NCBI GenBank assembly: GCA_017519965.1
Contig: JAFWRK010000001.1
Coordinates: 76,495 to 140,494, forward strand
DNA: 64,000 nt
Reading direction: 5' to 3'
Origin: Bacilli bacterium
Lineage (GTDB): Bacteria > Bacillota_I > Bacilli_A > RF39 > UBA660
The notes under the pieces were generated by a model, which worked only from the letters and a program-made list of their open reading frames with translations, was not told the origin of the DNA and ran no database searches. A program made the translations under genes and the position numbers. Below, piece after piece: positions 37,281-46,334 of this stretch. Numbering within the stretch: position 1 is the stretch's first letter; every line of letters starts with the position of its first letter.

Positions 37281-37870
37281 TGAATAATATTGTTAATAAG
37301 ATTATTAAAGGTGGAATAGGAGTTATTCCTACTGATACTGTTTATGGTTTAGTTTGTGATGCTCTTAATATAGATTCTGTTGATAAAATATATAAATTAA
37401 AGAAAAGAGATTATAATAAGCCTTTAGTTATTCTAGTATCTAATATTGAAATGTTAAAGAAATGTATAAGAAATTTAAATGATTTAGAGCTAGATATTAT
37501 AAATAAATATTGGCCTGGAGAACTTACTATAGTTTTTAAAAAGTCTAATTATATACCTGATATTGTTGCTGGAGGTACTGATGAAATAGCTATTAGGATG
37601 CCTAATAATAAAGAATTAGTTGATTTAATTAATTCTGTAGATAGACCATTAGTAGCTACTAGTGCTAATGTATCTAGTCAAGATACTATCACTAATATTA
37701 ATAAGTTAGAAGATTCTATTAAAGATAATATAGATTTTATTATTGATGGAGGTACTATTAATAATAGTGCATCAACTATTATTAAAGTAATTGATAATAA
37801 AATAAAAATTTATAGAGAAGGTAATCTTGCTAAAGAGATTCTTAATACTTATAAAGATATAATTATATAA
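37280..37870 (+). CDS. tsaC: Threonylcarbamoyl-AMP synthase (short form)
   Basis: 196 residues of the YrdC/Sua5 fold: GIGVIPTDTVYGL, KKRDYNKPL, YWPGELTIVF, RMPNNKEL, LVATSANVSSQ. It makes threonylcarbamoyl-adenylate for t6A37 in tRNAs reading ANN codons. It lacks the extra Sua5 domain. The stop is close to the interrupted terminator into which the IS element has jumped. Confidence 0.93.
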   Translation: MNNIVNKIIKGGIGVIPTDTVYGLVCDALNIDSVDKIYKLKKRDYNKPLVILVSNIEMLKKCIRNLNDLELDIINKYWPGELTIVFKKSNYIPDIVAGGTDEIAIRMPNNKELVDLINSVDRPLVATSANVSSQDTITNINKLEDSIKDNIDFIIDGGTINNSASTIIKVIDNKIKIYREGNLAKEILNTYKDIII

Positions 37871-37971
37871 TAAAAAAGAGAAATAAATATTGAAGTTGTA
37901 AGATAAAAGTGGACACATAAAAAGATGTTCCACTTTTTCATTTGCTATAATTTAATAAAGGAGTTGATTAT

Positions 37972-38319
37972 ATGGCTACTAAAGGTCAAAAATTTAAAAA
38001 ATGGACTGCAGAAGAGAAATTTGAAATTATTAAGCCAGCTTTAGATATGAAGAAAAGCACACTGCAAATAACTAAAGAAACAGGGTTAAATAACGGAATG
38101 ATTAATAATTGGATAAGAACTTATAGAGAAAAAGGATATGAAGGACTAATTTCAAAAAGAAAGCATAATAATCCACTAGCTAAGTATTCTCATAAGAAAA
38201 AATTAACAAAAGAAGAACAATTAGAATATGAAAATATGAAGTTAAGAATTGAGAATGAATTATTAAAAAAAGGATACCTGATGAAAGGAGATGGTACAAT
38301 TGTAAAATTCATGAAATAA
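37972..38319 (+). CDS. IS3-family OrfA (helix-turn-helix)
   Basis: 115 residues. A helix-turn-helix around 25-55 (STLQITKETGLNNGMINNWI) binds the element's ends. AAGGAG lies before the ATG. A run of seven A at 38265-38271 (A AAA AAA G, aligned with the frame) is the probable -1 slippage site producing the OrfAB transposase; beyond it the -1 frame is open straight into orfB. Confidence 0.9.
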   Translation: MATKGQKFKKWTAEEKFEIIKPALDMKKSTLQITKETGLNNGMINNWIRTYREKGYEGLISKRKHNNPLAKYSHKKKLTKEEQLEYENMKLRIENELLKKGYLMKGDGTIVKFMK

Positions 38320-38348
38320 CACAGATAAAATATGAAATAATAGAACTT

Positions 38349-39206
38349 TTGAGTAACGAATATAATATAAAATCGTTATGTTTAGTATTAAAAGTTTCAA
38401 GATCAGGTTATTACAAATGGCTTAAAAATAAAGATGTATTGAATCAATATGAAATGAATAGAAAAGATTTAGGAGAATTGATTAAAGATGCTCATAAAAG
38501 AAAACCTAGTTATGGATATCATAGAATATGGAAAATAATAATAGATGAAACTGGTTGGGTAATTTCAGCTAACCTAGTTCATAAAGTCTGTAAAATATTA
38601 AATATTAAATCAAATGCTAAACACTACAAATATAAGAAAGCTGGTGAAGAGTCAGTAAAATACGAGAATATAATTGGATATAATTGGAATACATCTAGAC
38701 CATTTGAAAAAGTGGTTTCAGATACAACATCATTTTATTTTAAAAAGAAAAAGTATGATTGGACATTTTATTTAGATGTATTCAATAATGAAATAGTAGG
38801 TTCGGATGTACGTGAATCATTAAATGGTAATGGTGTAATAAATCATAGAGAGGCAGTTAATAATATGTTAAACAACAAAATAAAAAGAGGATACGAAAAC
38901 TTTGATACTATCGTTCACACTGATCAAGGTTCTGTATATTCCTCAATGTCATTTAACAATATATTCAAATCTTATACAGTAACCAGATCTATGTCTAGAG
39001 CTGGTACACCAACAGATAATCCAGTTATCGAATCTAAAAATGGCTGGATTAAAAAAGAAATGTATATTGATTTTGACATAAATAATTATAACACAGTTCA
39101 AGACTTTATAGATGATATTGTTTGGGATAATAACAATTATCGTCCAAGCTATGCATTAAAATATAAAAACCCAGTTGAGTATAGAACTCAACTAGGTTTC
39201 AATTAA
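38349..39206 (+). CDS. IS3-family OrfB transposase (DDE)
   Basis: 285 residues as drawn, but the frame opens at 38271 and is most likely made only as an OrfAB fusion through -1 slippage. It has the HTH_21-type region KRKPSYGYHRIWK and the rve integrase core with D (VSDTTSFYF), D (HTDQGSVYSS) and E (ESKNGWIKKEM), all intact. There is no good ribosome site before 38349, which supports the fusion. Confidence 0.92.
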   Translation: MSNEYNIKSLCLVLKVSRSGYYKWLKNKDVLNQYEMNRKDLGELIKDAHKRKPSYGYHRIWKIIIDETGWVISANLVHKVCKILNIKSNAKHYKYKKAGEESVKYENIIGYNWNTSRPFEKVVSDTTSFYFKKKKYDWTFYLDVFNNEIVGSDVRESLNGNGVINHREAVNNMLNNKIKRGYENFDTIVHTDQGSVYSSMSFNNIFKSYTVTRSMSRAGTPTDNPVIESKNGWIKKEMYIDFDINNYNTVQDFIDDIVWDNNNYRPSYALKYKNPVEYRTQLGFN

Positions 39207-39259
39207 TCTTTTTATGTGTCCACTTTTATCTTACAACTTCAATAAATATTTCTCTTTTT

Positions 39260-40477
39260 TTATCTATTATCCCATCTACCAGGTATTGATATATATCTAG
39301 TTGGATTTACTGTACTTCTTTGGTATGTATACCATGTACATCCTCCACCTCTATGCCAACTACATGTTGTCATTTCTAAGTGTAGGTGTGGACCTGTAGA
39401 ATATCCTGTTGATCCCATATTACCTATTGAAGTATTGGCTGATATTATTGGTCCATTTTGTATACTACTACTGCTGTTATAACTTACATATCCAGCTACT
39501 GCACTGCTAAAGCTTCTTAAGTGAGCATATGTAGAATAAATATATTGTCCATTATAATTATGTCTTAATACTACTATTAAGGCTCCATATGTATCATATC
39601 CTACAAAGAATAATTGTCCTGAAGCTATTGGATATACTGGTATTGATTTATTTGAACTTGATAAGTCTACTCCTAGGTGTCCTCCATATCCTGAATACCA
39701 TTGTGTAACATATCCATATTCCATTGGTCTATAGAATCCATTTGTACTAGGTACTGATGAACTTGAATTTCTTTGTTGTACTCTATATTGGCAAGCATAT
39801 ATATCTTCAGTATCTCCACAACCTAAGTTTTTATAATATGTAATATTGCCTTTAGCAGCTTTTATTTGATCTTCTAAAGCAGGCATTGTTTCTCTAATAG
39901 ATTTAGAGTCCGCGTTTATTCTTTCTTTTTCGCTTTCTAATTCATCTTCCATACTTTTTAGCTCAACTTTTTTATCAGCTAGTTCTTTTTGTCGTTGTTC
40001 ATTTAGTTTAATTAATTCTTCTAGCTCTTTCATTACATTATTATTATATTCAGTTAATTGTTCTACTACAGATATTCTATATATTAAATCAGTGATAGAA
40101 GAAGCTCCAAAGGCATACTCTAAATATACGTTGTCTCCATTAGATAATTGGTAATATTCCATTATCCTTTTACTTTCTTCACTTTTCTTAGCTATTTCTT
40201 CATTGCTTTCATCTATTTCTTTTTGTAGTTCATTTATCTCATTTTCAGCAGCTTCTATTTTAGCTTCTATATCAGCTATTTTTTTCTTTATTTCTGCTAT
40301 TTCAGCATCATTAGTAGCAATTTTTGCTTTTTTTGCTTCTAATTCGTTTGTGTATTTTTCTACTTCTGCTTCAAATTCTTTTATAGTTTTTGCTTTGGTT
40401 TCAATAGGTAGTACAGATATTGAAACTATTAATACTATAATTGAGAATATTGAAAAGTATTTATTAATCTTTTTCAT
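39260..40477 (-). CDS. M23 peptidoglycan hydrolase with coiled coil (EnvC/PcsB-like)
   Basis: 405 residues. Signal peptide (about 1-29, ending ETKA), a long coiled coil (about 32-225), and an M23 LytM-type endopeptidase domain with the zinc residues HLGVDLSS and HLHLEM. Order ftsE-ftsX-hydrolase on one operon fits the FtsEX-activated septal hydrolases, where the coiled coil docks on FtsX. The start overlaps the ftsX stop (TAATG). Four extra cysteines in the catalytic part are notable. Confidence 0.92.
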   Translation of the reverse strand: MKKINKYFSIFSIIVLIVSISVLPIETKAKTIKEFEAEVEKYTNELEAKKAKIATNDAEIAEIKKKIADIEAKIEAAENEINELQKEIDESNEEIAKKSEESKRIMEYYQLSNGDNVYLEYAFGASSITDLIYRISVVEQLTEYNNNVMKELEELIKLNEQRQKELADKKVELKSMEDELESEKERINADSKSIRETMPALEDQIKAAKGNITYYKNLGCGDTEDIYACQYRVQQRNSSSSVPSTNGFYRPMEYGYVTQWYSGYGGHLGVDLSSSNKSIPVYPIASGQLFFVGYDTYGALIVVLRHNYNGQYIYSTYAHLRSFSSAVAGYVSYNSSSSIQNGPIISANTSIGNMGSTGYSTGPHLHLEMTTCSWHRGGGCTWYTYQRSTVNPTRYISIPGRWDNR

Positions 40478-41376
40478 TATATCTTTAAGTATTTTCTTAC
40501 GGCACTAGCACTACCAATCATACCGACTAATACTCCTATTACTACAATCATTCCTGATGTAGTATATATAAATGGCTCTGGTTTAATTAATTTAATTAAT
40601 TCAGAGAATAAATATCCATCAAAATGATTATAGAAAGCTAAATATCCATAAGTTGTAAAAATTATAGGAACTATTGACCCTAGAAGTCCTAGAATCATTC
40701 CTTCTATTACGAATGGAGCTTTAACAGCTAAGTTACTTGCTCCTACAACACGCATTATTCCAATACTTACTTTTCTGTTGTCTATAGTTAACTTAATTGT
40801 ATTAATTATTAAAAATACTGTAACTAGTATTAATGATATTACAACTATGTAAGTGATTTTTTCAATAGAGTCAAATGCTGAAACTAATTTTTCAACCATT
40901 CCTTCTCCATAACGAACTACTGATACATGTTTTAGTGATTTAATCTTATCAGCTGTATGTTTTATTTGTTCAACATCCTTAACTTTTATTTGGAATGTAT
41001 CTTTTAGTGGGCTTTCTTCATCATCCCAGTTTTCTAATACTGCATTAAATACATCTGATTGTGATTGTATTTCTTCTTTTACTTCAACTTTACTTTGAAA
41101 TTCATAACTATCGATATTTTCAATATCATCTAGTTCTTCTTTTATCTCATCTATTTCCTTATCTGTAACTTCTCTATCTAGAAATACTACTATAGTAAGA
41201 TCTTTTTCTATTTCTTTAGTAAAGTTTTGAACATTAAATGATGCCATTATAGCAACTGATACTATTATTAATGTGATTGTGATACATGATATAGAGGCTA
41301 ATGATAAACTGAAATTTCTTTTTACACTTTTTAAAGCATCTCTTATGCTTCTTACTAACATTCTAAGCAACTTCAT
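40477..41376 (-). CDS. ftsX: Cell-division ABC permease FtsX
   Basis: 299 residues, four membrane segments: one at 22-45, a large extracellular loop (about 46-170) and three at the C terminus, as in FtsX. The loop carries the hydrolase-binding domain in the family. It overlaps ftsE by 14 bases and the hydrolase by 1, so the three are coupled. Confidence 0.93.
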   Translation of the reverse strand: MKLLRMLVRSIRDALKSVKRNFSLSLASISCITITLIIVSVAIMASFNVQNFTKEIEKDLTIVVFLDREVTDKEIDEIKEELDDIENIDSYEFQSKVEVKEEIQSQSDVFNAVLENWDDEESPLKDTFQIKVKDVEQIKHTADKIKSLKHVSVVRYGEGMVEKLVSAFDSIEKITYIVVISLILVTVFLIINTIKLTIDNRKVSIGIMRVVGASNLAVKAPFVIEGMILGLLGSIVPIIFTTYGYLAFYNHFDGYLFSELIKLIKPEPFIYTTSGMIVVIGVLVGMIGSASAVRKYLKI

Positions 41377-42061
41377 TTTTATAAGTTCCTTTCTTCTTAA
41401 AATTAACTAATCTACCATCTTTAAGTGTAATTACTTGTTTTTTCATTTTATCTACTATATCTCTATCATGTGTAGCCATAATAATTGTTGTACCTCTATT
41501 ATTATTTATTTCTTCTAATACTTTTACAATCTCCATACTCATATCTGGATCTAAGTTTCCAGTAGGTTCATCACATAATAATAGTTTTGGATCATTAACT
41601 ATAGCTCTTGCTATAGCAACCCTTTGTTGTTCTCCTCCAGATAATTGATCTGGATAGTTATGTATTTTATTTTTTAATCCAACATCTTCTAAAGCTTTAA
41701 GTACTTTTTGTCTTATTTCATCTCTAGGAGCTCCTATAACTTCTAGGGCAAAGGCAACATTCTCGTATACTGTTTGCTTTTCTAATAATCTATAATTTTG
41801 GAAAACTATTCCTAGTTTTCTTCTTAATCTATATACTTTTGAATTTCTTAATTTAGCTACATCTAAACCACCAACTATTATTTGGCCTTTAGTTGGTTTT
41901 TCTTCACGATATAGCATCTTAATTAATGTACTTTTACCGCTTCCTGAACCACCTATAACAAAGACAAAGGCACCTTTTTCAATGGCTAAATTTAAATCAT
42001 AGATAGCTGTAACGCCGTTTTTATATTTTTTTTCGACATTTTTTATTCTTATTAGGTCCAT
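41363..42061 (-). CDS. ftsE: Cell-division ABC ATPase FtsE
   Basis: 232 residues. Walker A GGSGSGKST, Q loop VFQNYRLL, signature LSGGEQQR, Walker B LLLCDEPTGNLD, H loop ATHD. GGAGGAG before the ATG. With FtsX it controls the neighbouring wall hydrolase during division. Confidence 0.95.
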   Translation of the reverse strand: MDLIRIKNVEKKYKNGVTAIYDLNLAIEKGAFVFVIGGSGSGKSTLIKMLYREEKPTKGQIIVGGLDVAKLRNSKVYRLRRKLGIVFQNYRLLEKQTVYENVAFALEVIGAPRDEIRQKVLKALEDVGLKNKIHNYPDQLSGGEQQRVAIARAIVNDPKLLLCDEPTGNLDPDMSMEIVKVLEEINNNRGTTIIMATHDRDIVDKMKKQVITLKDGRLVNFKKKGTYKNEVA

Positions 42062-42127
42062 TTTCTCCTCCTATCCTTATTAATTTATTTTAACATAAAA
42101 TAAAATACTTATAAAGTAAATACAATA

Positions 42128-42157
42128 AAAAAAACAAATTGTTATAAATTTGTTTTT
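42128..42157 (-). terminator. Terminator after the YitT pair
   Basis: Stem AAACAAATT / AATTTGTTT with a T tract on the minus strand. Confidence 0.8.
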
Positions 42158-43001
42158 AGTCAGCTCCTTTAACTTCATATGAATCTGTTGCTACAAAGAA
42201 GGCTTTTGAATCTATCATTCTTACTCCTTCTTTAACTTTATAATAATCCTTAGTTGGTATTACAACAAGAACTACATCCTTCTTTTTTTCCAAGATTCCA
42301 CCTTTTACTCCAAATTCTGTTGTTCCATGATTTAGTACATCTATTATATAACTAGATATTTTATCAGCCTCTGTTGTTACTATAAAGAAAGCTTTATTTT
42401 TTGATACTCCTAGTATTACTTTGTCTATTACATAACTACTTATATATAAATATATAATTGCATACATTGCTTTTACTATTCCAAAGTATAATGATGCAAC
42501 TAATACTATTGTTGTATTCATTACTAAAGTTGTTTTAGCTACAGGAATTTTAAACTTTTCAAATAATATTTGGCTTATTATACTAAATCCTCCAGAATTA
42601 TACCCTTGCTTATATATTAGTCCACTAGCTATTCCACTAATAATTCCTGCAAATATTGCTATTACAAATATATCTGCTTTTTTTATTATGAATAAATCAA
42701 CCATGAACTCAGTCATTTTTACATATACTGGATAAATAATACTAATATAAGTACTTGCTAATGTTTTTTCTTTTCCTAAAAAAATATAACATATTATTAG
42801 ACAGGCTATTGCTAATATCAGCAATGATAATGAAGGGAAAATATTTAATGCAGTTTTTAGTATTGTTGCTACTCCTCCAGTACCACCAGATACTATATCC
42901 ATAGGAAGTAATAATACATTATAACAAATAGATGATACTAAAAGAGCAATATTTATTATTATAAAACTACTCATTCTGTTATTACTATCAATACTATTCA
43001 T
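42156..43001 (-). CDS. YitT-family membrane protein (second of two)
   Basis: 281 residues: five to six membrane segments (DUF161) and a C-terminal cytosolic DUF2179 domain with AFFIVTTEADKISSYI and KDYYKVKEGVRMID...AFFVATDSYEV. GGTGG lies before the ATG and the gene is 2 bases after its paralogue. The family's transported substrate is not known to me. Confidence 0.9.
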   Translation of the reverse strand: MNSIDSNNRMSSFIIINIALLVSSICYNVLLLPMDIVSGGTGGVATILKTALNIFPSLSLLILAIACLIICYIFLGKEKTLASTYISIIYPVYVKMTEFMVDLFIIKKADIFVIAIFAGIISGIASGLIYKQGYNSGGFSIISQILFEKFKIPVAKTTLVMNTTIVLVASLYFGIVKAMYAIIYLYISSYVIDKVILGVSKNKAFFIVTTEADKISSYIIDVLNHGTTEFGVKGGILEKKKDVVLVVIPTKDYYKVKEGVRMIDSKAFFVATDSYEVKGAD

Positions 43002-43003
43002 TA

Positions 43004-43882
43004 TTACTCACCACCAAATACTTCATAGGCATCAGTAACTACAAAGAAGGCATCTTTATCTATTTCGTTTATTCCAGATCTTAACTTATAATACTCTTTT
43101 GTTGGTAAAACACATAACAAAACATTTCTATTTTCTTTTTTAAATCCTCCTCTAGCTTTAAAGATAGTTACTCCATGATTTAAGTGTTTTAATATATATG
43201 CTTTTACTTCTTCATCCTTATCGGTAATTATATAAAAAGCCTTGCTATCTGATATACCTAGAATAACTCTATCTGACATAAAACTAATTATATAAATAAC
43301 TATTATTGAATACATTAAATGTGTTAATCCAAAAACTATAGATGATAATAGTACTATCATTCCATCTGTTAATAACATACTAGTACCTATACTAATTTTT
43401 AAATATTTAGATACAATTTGATTAACTATATCTGTTCCACCGGCAGTAAATCCTGCTTTAAAAATAAGTCCAGCTCCAAATCCAAATAGTAGTCCTCCAA
43501 ATACTGAGGATAATAATAATTCACTTGTATTAATATAAAATATATCTGTAATATTGCTTGTTAAGTTAATAAATAAAGGTAATAAGAGTGCTCCTAAAAT
43601 AGTAGCAAGTGTTTTTTCTTTTCCTAATAATATTAAACTAACTAATAGTAATATTAAGTTACATATTAGTATTATTAACGAACTATTAATTGCTATATAA
43701 TTATTTATTATAATAGCTATTCCTGTTACTCCTCCAGGTACTAAATGATTAGGTTCTAGGAATAGATTATATGATATTGATATTAATAATAATCCCACTA
43801 TAAAAGTGATAAATCGTTTAACTAATCCTTTTCTTCCTATTTCTTTTAAAATACTTAAATTATCTTTTTCAAATATTTTCAT
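43004..43882 (-). CDS. YitT-family membrane protein (first of two)
   Basis: 292 residues with the same layout as the downstream gene and clear paralogy across the length (LFLEPNHLVPGGVTGIA; AFFVVTDAYEV at the end). Its ribosome site overlaps the prfB stop, so prfB and both YitT genes form one unit. Confidence 0.9.
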   Translation of the reverse strand: MKIFEKDNLSILKEIGRKGLVKRFITFIVGLLLISISYNLFLEPNHLVPGGVTGIAIIINNYIAINSSLIILICNLILLLVSLILLGKEKTLATILGALLLPLFINLTSNITDIFYINTSELLLSSVFGGLLFGFGAGLIFKAGFTAGGTDIVNQIVSKYLKISIGTSMLLTDGMIVLLSSIVFGLTHLMYSIIVIYIISFMSDRVILGISDSKAFYIITDKDEEVKAYILKHLNHGVTIFKARGGFKKENRNVLLCVLPTKEYYKLRSGINEIDKDAFFVVTDAYEVFGGE

Positions 43883-43883
43883 T

Positions 43884-44964
43884 CTACAACCTCTTTTTTA
43901 AATTACTTTCAATAAATATATCTAAATCTCCATCTAACACTCTATTAACGTCACTTGTTTCAATGTTAGTTCTATGATCTTTTACTAATGAATAAGGATG
44001 CATTATATAACTTCTAATTTGAGATCCAAATTCAATATTTAGTTGCGTTCCTTTTACTTCTTGCATTTCTTTTTCTTGTTGTTCTAACTTCATCATTAAT
44101 AATTTACTTTTTAAGACTCTCATTGCTTCTTCTTTATTTTGTATTTGACTTCTTTCGTTTTGACAAGTTACAACTATCTTTGTTGGTAAGTGTGTTATTC
44201 TTACTGCTGAATCTGTAGTATTTACTCCTTGTCCTCCTGCTCCTGTAGATCTATATACATCAATTTTTAAGTCTTTATCATCTATTTCTATTGTATTATC
44301 TACTTCTATTTCTGGAGTTACTTCACATGAAGCAAAAGATGTATGTCTTCTATTATTTGAATCAAATGGAGATAATCTAACTAGTCTATGAACTCCTTTT
44401 TCATTTTTTAGATATCCGTAGGCGTTTTTACCTTTTACTCTAAATGATACACTTTTTATTCCAGCTTCTTCTCCATATTGTAGATCTAATAATTCTATTT
44501 TATATTTCTTTTGTTCACACCAACGTTGATACATTCTATAAATCATATTAGCCCAATCACAAGCTTCTGTTCCACCTGCTCCTGAATGTATTTCTACTAT
44601 ACAATCTTTAGAGTCATATGGGCCATTCAATAATAATAGTAAATTAAGTTTTTCTATTTCTTTATTGCAATTATTAATATTATTTTCTAATTCATTGTAA
44701 TCATCTAATATTTCTAATAATTCGGTATTATCAACAACTTGTTGTTTCAAATATTTAATTTGATCTATTAAAGACTTTGTATCATTTATCTCTTTTAATA
44801 CTGCTTCTGCATTTTGTCTATCTTCCCAAAAATTTGGTTCTATAGTTTTGAGTTCTAATTCTTTTATATCTTTTTCTTTTTGATCTATGTCAAAGTGACC
44901 TCCATAAGTCATTAATTGTTTCTAAATTAGTTGATAATATGTTTAATAAATCTCTTTTTTCCAT
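43884..44964 (-). CDS. prfB: Peptide chain release factor 2, with +1 programmed frameshift
   Basis: 360 residues after frameshift. Frame 0 starts at the ATG 44964 (GGAGGA upstream) and reads 24 codons to CTT TGA (TGA at 44890-44892). Reading then moves +1 so that CTT is followed by GAC and the main frame continues to 43884. TGGAGG just before the slip is the internal ribosome-binding stimulator. The SPF tripeptide (RLSPFDSN), specific to RF2, and GGQ (AGGQGVN) are intact. RF2 thus controls its own level through TGA reading. The main frame's apparent ATG at 44912 is not the true start. Confidence 0.95.
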
Positions 44965-45088
44965 AGGGTCCTCCTATTATTATACCTAGTATAATTATTA
45001 TAATACTTCTTTTTAGTTGTAGGATATCATATTTTACTATTTTTTTAAATATTTAATATTTATTAGTATTATTTTATTATTATTTACA

Positions 45089-45176
45089 TATATTATTTTA
45101 GAGGAAGGTTCGCTTTAAGTGTGAAGATCCTCTGTATATAGATAAAGCTCCTTATTAATAAAGGAGCTTTTTTTAT
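45089..45176 (+). ncRNA. Probable small RNA with its own promoter and terminator
   Basis: On the plus strand a -10 TATATT (45089-45094) is followed by a possible start at 45101, a hairpin GAGGA...TCCTC (45101-45132) with inner stem TTCGC/GTGAA, and a terminator: AAAGCTCC...GGAGCTTT then seven T (45143-45175). No plus-strand gene precedes it, so the terminator needs another transcript. The reverse strand has no T tract here. About 75 nt. I do not recognise an RNA family, and it has no ORF with a ribosome site. Confidence 0.5.
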
Positions 45177-45790
45177 TTGTTATTATAAGTTGTATTGTAT
45201 CCTGGATTTTCTTCTGGTCTATATGCATTAGGATACTCTATATCTGTTTGAATATCCATTATAGTTTTTTGTATTCTAGGATATATATCATAAACATCTT
45301 CTACATCTAAGAAGGCTTGAGATATTGAACTATGAGATTCAAAATAAATATCTCCTACTCCTAATAATTTATCTATTATTCCTATTTTTAAGTTTATATT
45401 AGATATATCTTTATAATATAGTGTTTGATAGTTTCCAGCAATGAATCCATTTTCTATTATTATTCTTTTATCAGTTACATAGTATGTTGTATTTTTCCAT
45501 CTTCTTGAGGCTGTTATTACTCCACCTAACCAGATCCATACTGGCATAAGGTGTAATGCAAAAAATGGGATAATGAATAAAAGAATTGGTCCTGGTGTTT
45601 CTACATTAATAAAGTTTATTATAAAGAACGAGTCAAAGGCTAACCATATAAGTGCTATTGGCATCATTGTAAATACTCTATTTAAAATAAATGCTGACTT
45701 TTTAGGTTTTGTTTTTATTATTATATTTTCTCCTTCTACTAAAGGACTAATATTTGGTTTTTCATTTAATACTTGATCATATTTTGACAT
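45173..45790 (-). CDS. Membrane protein with bacterial PH domain
   Basis: 205 residues from the ATG with GGAGG upstream (the site overlaps the stop of the gene before). Two membrane segments (about 38-58 and 65-90), then a YdbS/bPH2-type domain with YYVTDKRIIIENGF, the usual bPH2 start, and ending in a Pro/Tyr-rich tail. Function unknown. Confidence 0.78.
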   Translation of the reverse strand: MSKYDQVLNEKPNISPLVEGENIIIKTKPKKSAFILNRVFTMMPIALIWLAFDSFFIINFINVETPGPILLFIIPFFALHLMPVWIWLGGVITASRRWKNTTYYVTDKRIIIENGFIAGNYQTLYYKDISNINLKIGIIDKLLGVGDIYFESHSSISQAFLDVEDVYDIYPRIQKTIMDIQTDIEYPNAYRPEENPGYNTTYNNK

Positions 45791-45792
45791 AT

Positions 45793-46323
45793 TTACCTCC
45801 ATATATTTCCATTAACATGACTAGTTAAAGCCATAATAAATGCATTCTCTGTTATATCAATTCTCGATACTTGATCATGAGTAAGTATTCCTATTCCACC
45901 TTTTCCTTTGGATAGGCCATTACCATTTAATATCTTATCCATTACTGTTCCAAAGTCTGTTGCTTTTATTTCTTCCATATATTTTTCTGGTATTGGAAAA
46001 CCTTGTGATGTTCCAACACTTTGGAATCCTTCTTTATCTTCTACTACTGCTATATTTAATTCTATAATTGTTCCTAATGATTTAGTTATACCACCTTCTA
46101 CTGCTATGTAGAAGTCAGCTTCTATATTATTATCTTCTGCATATTTTTTAACATTTTTTACTCTATTTCTTGCTCCAGTTAATATTTCATTATCAAATGG
46201 TTGATCATTTACTTCTGAACTTACTGGTATACCTATAACTTCTACATCATCAAAGTATCTTTTAAATGCTTTAGTAGCTCCTTCTATTTTTCCAGGATTC
46301 TTAGTTCCTATTAAAACTTTCAT
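45793..46323 (-). CDS. Inosine/xanthosine triphosphatase-like protein (DUF84, YjjX)
   Basis: 176 residues. IGTKNPGKIEGATKAF start, GARNR, FYIAVEGGI, TSQGFPIP and KGGIGILT match the DUF84/YjjX family, which hydrolyses ITP and XTP so that they are kept out of nucleic acids. Start chosen at the ATG with AAAGGAG upstream. Tight operon with the PH-domain gene. Confidence 0.88.
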   Translation of the reverse strand: MKVLIGTKNPGKIEGATKAFKRYFDDVEVIGIPVSSEVNDQPFDNEILTGARNRVKNVKKYAEDNNIEADFYIAVEGGITKSLGTIIELNIAVVEDKEGFQSVGTSQGFPIPEKYMEEIKATDFGTVMDKILNGNGLSKGKGGIGILTHDQVSRIDITENAFIMALTSHVNGNIWR

Positions 46324-46334
46324 CTTATCTCCTT

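Larger units (their letters stand above)
37891..39241 (+). mobile_element. IS3-family (IS150-like) insertion sequence, 1351 bp
   Basis: Ends TG...CA with terminal inverted repeats of about 36 bases, starting TGAAGTTGTAAGATAAAAGT and its complement at the right end, essentially perfect. It carries orfA (helix-turn-helix) and orfB (DDE transposase) in the -1 frame to each other. The flanks carry the 8-bp direct repeat ATAAATAT, longer than the usual 3-5 bp for this family. Intact ORFs and near-perfect ends suggest recent insertion. Confidence 0.92.
37872..39264. repeat. Terminator split by the IS element (left arm 37872-37890, right arm 39242-39264)
   Basis: Left of the IS: AAAAAAGAGAAATAAATAT. 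Right of it: ATAAATATTTCTCTTTTTT. With the 8-base repeat ATAAATAT collapsed they form one perfect palindrome, a bidirectional terminator between tsaC and the convergent M23 hydrolase gene. The arms are now more than 1.3 kb apart. Confidence 0.75.

Noticed and set aside
44884..44912. ATG at 44912 as the prfB start
   Set aside because: The upstream 24-codon frame with CTT TGA C and internal ribosome-binding sequence is the known RF2 arrangement.
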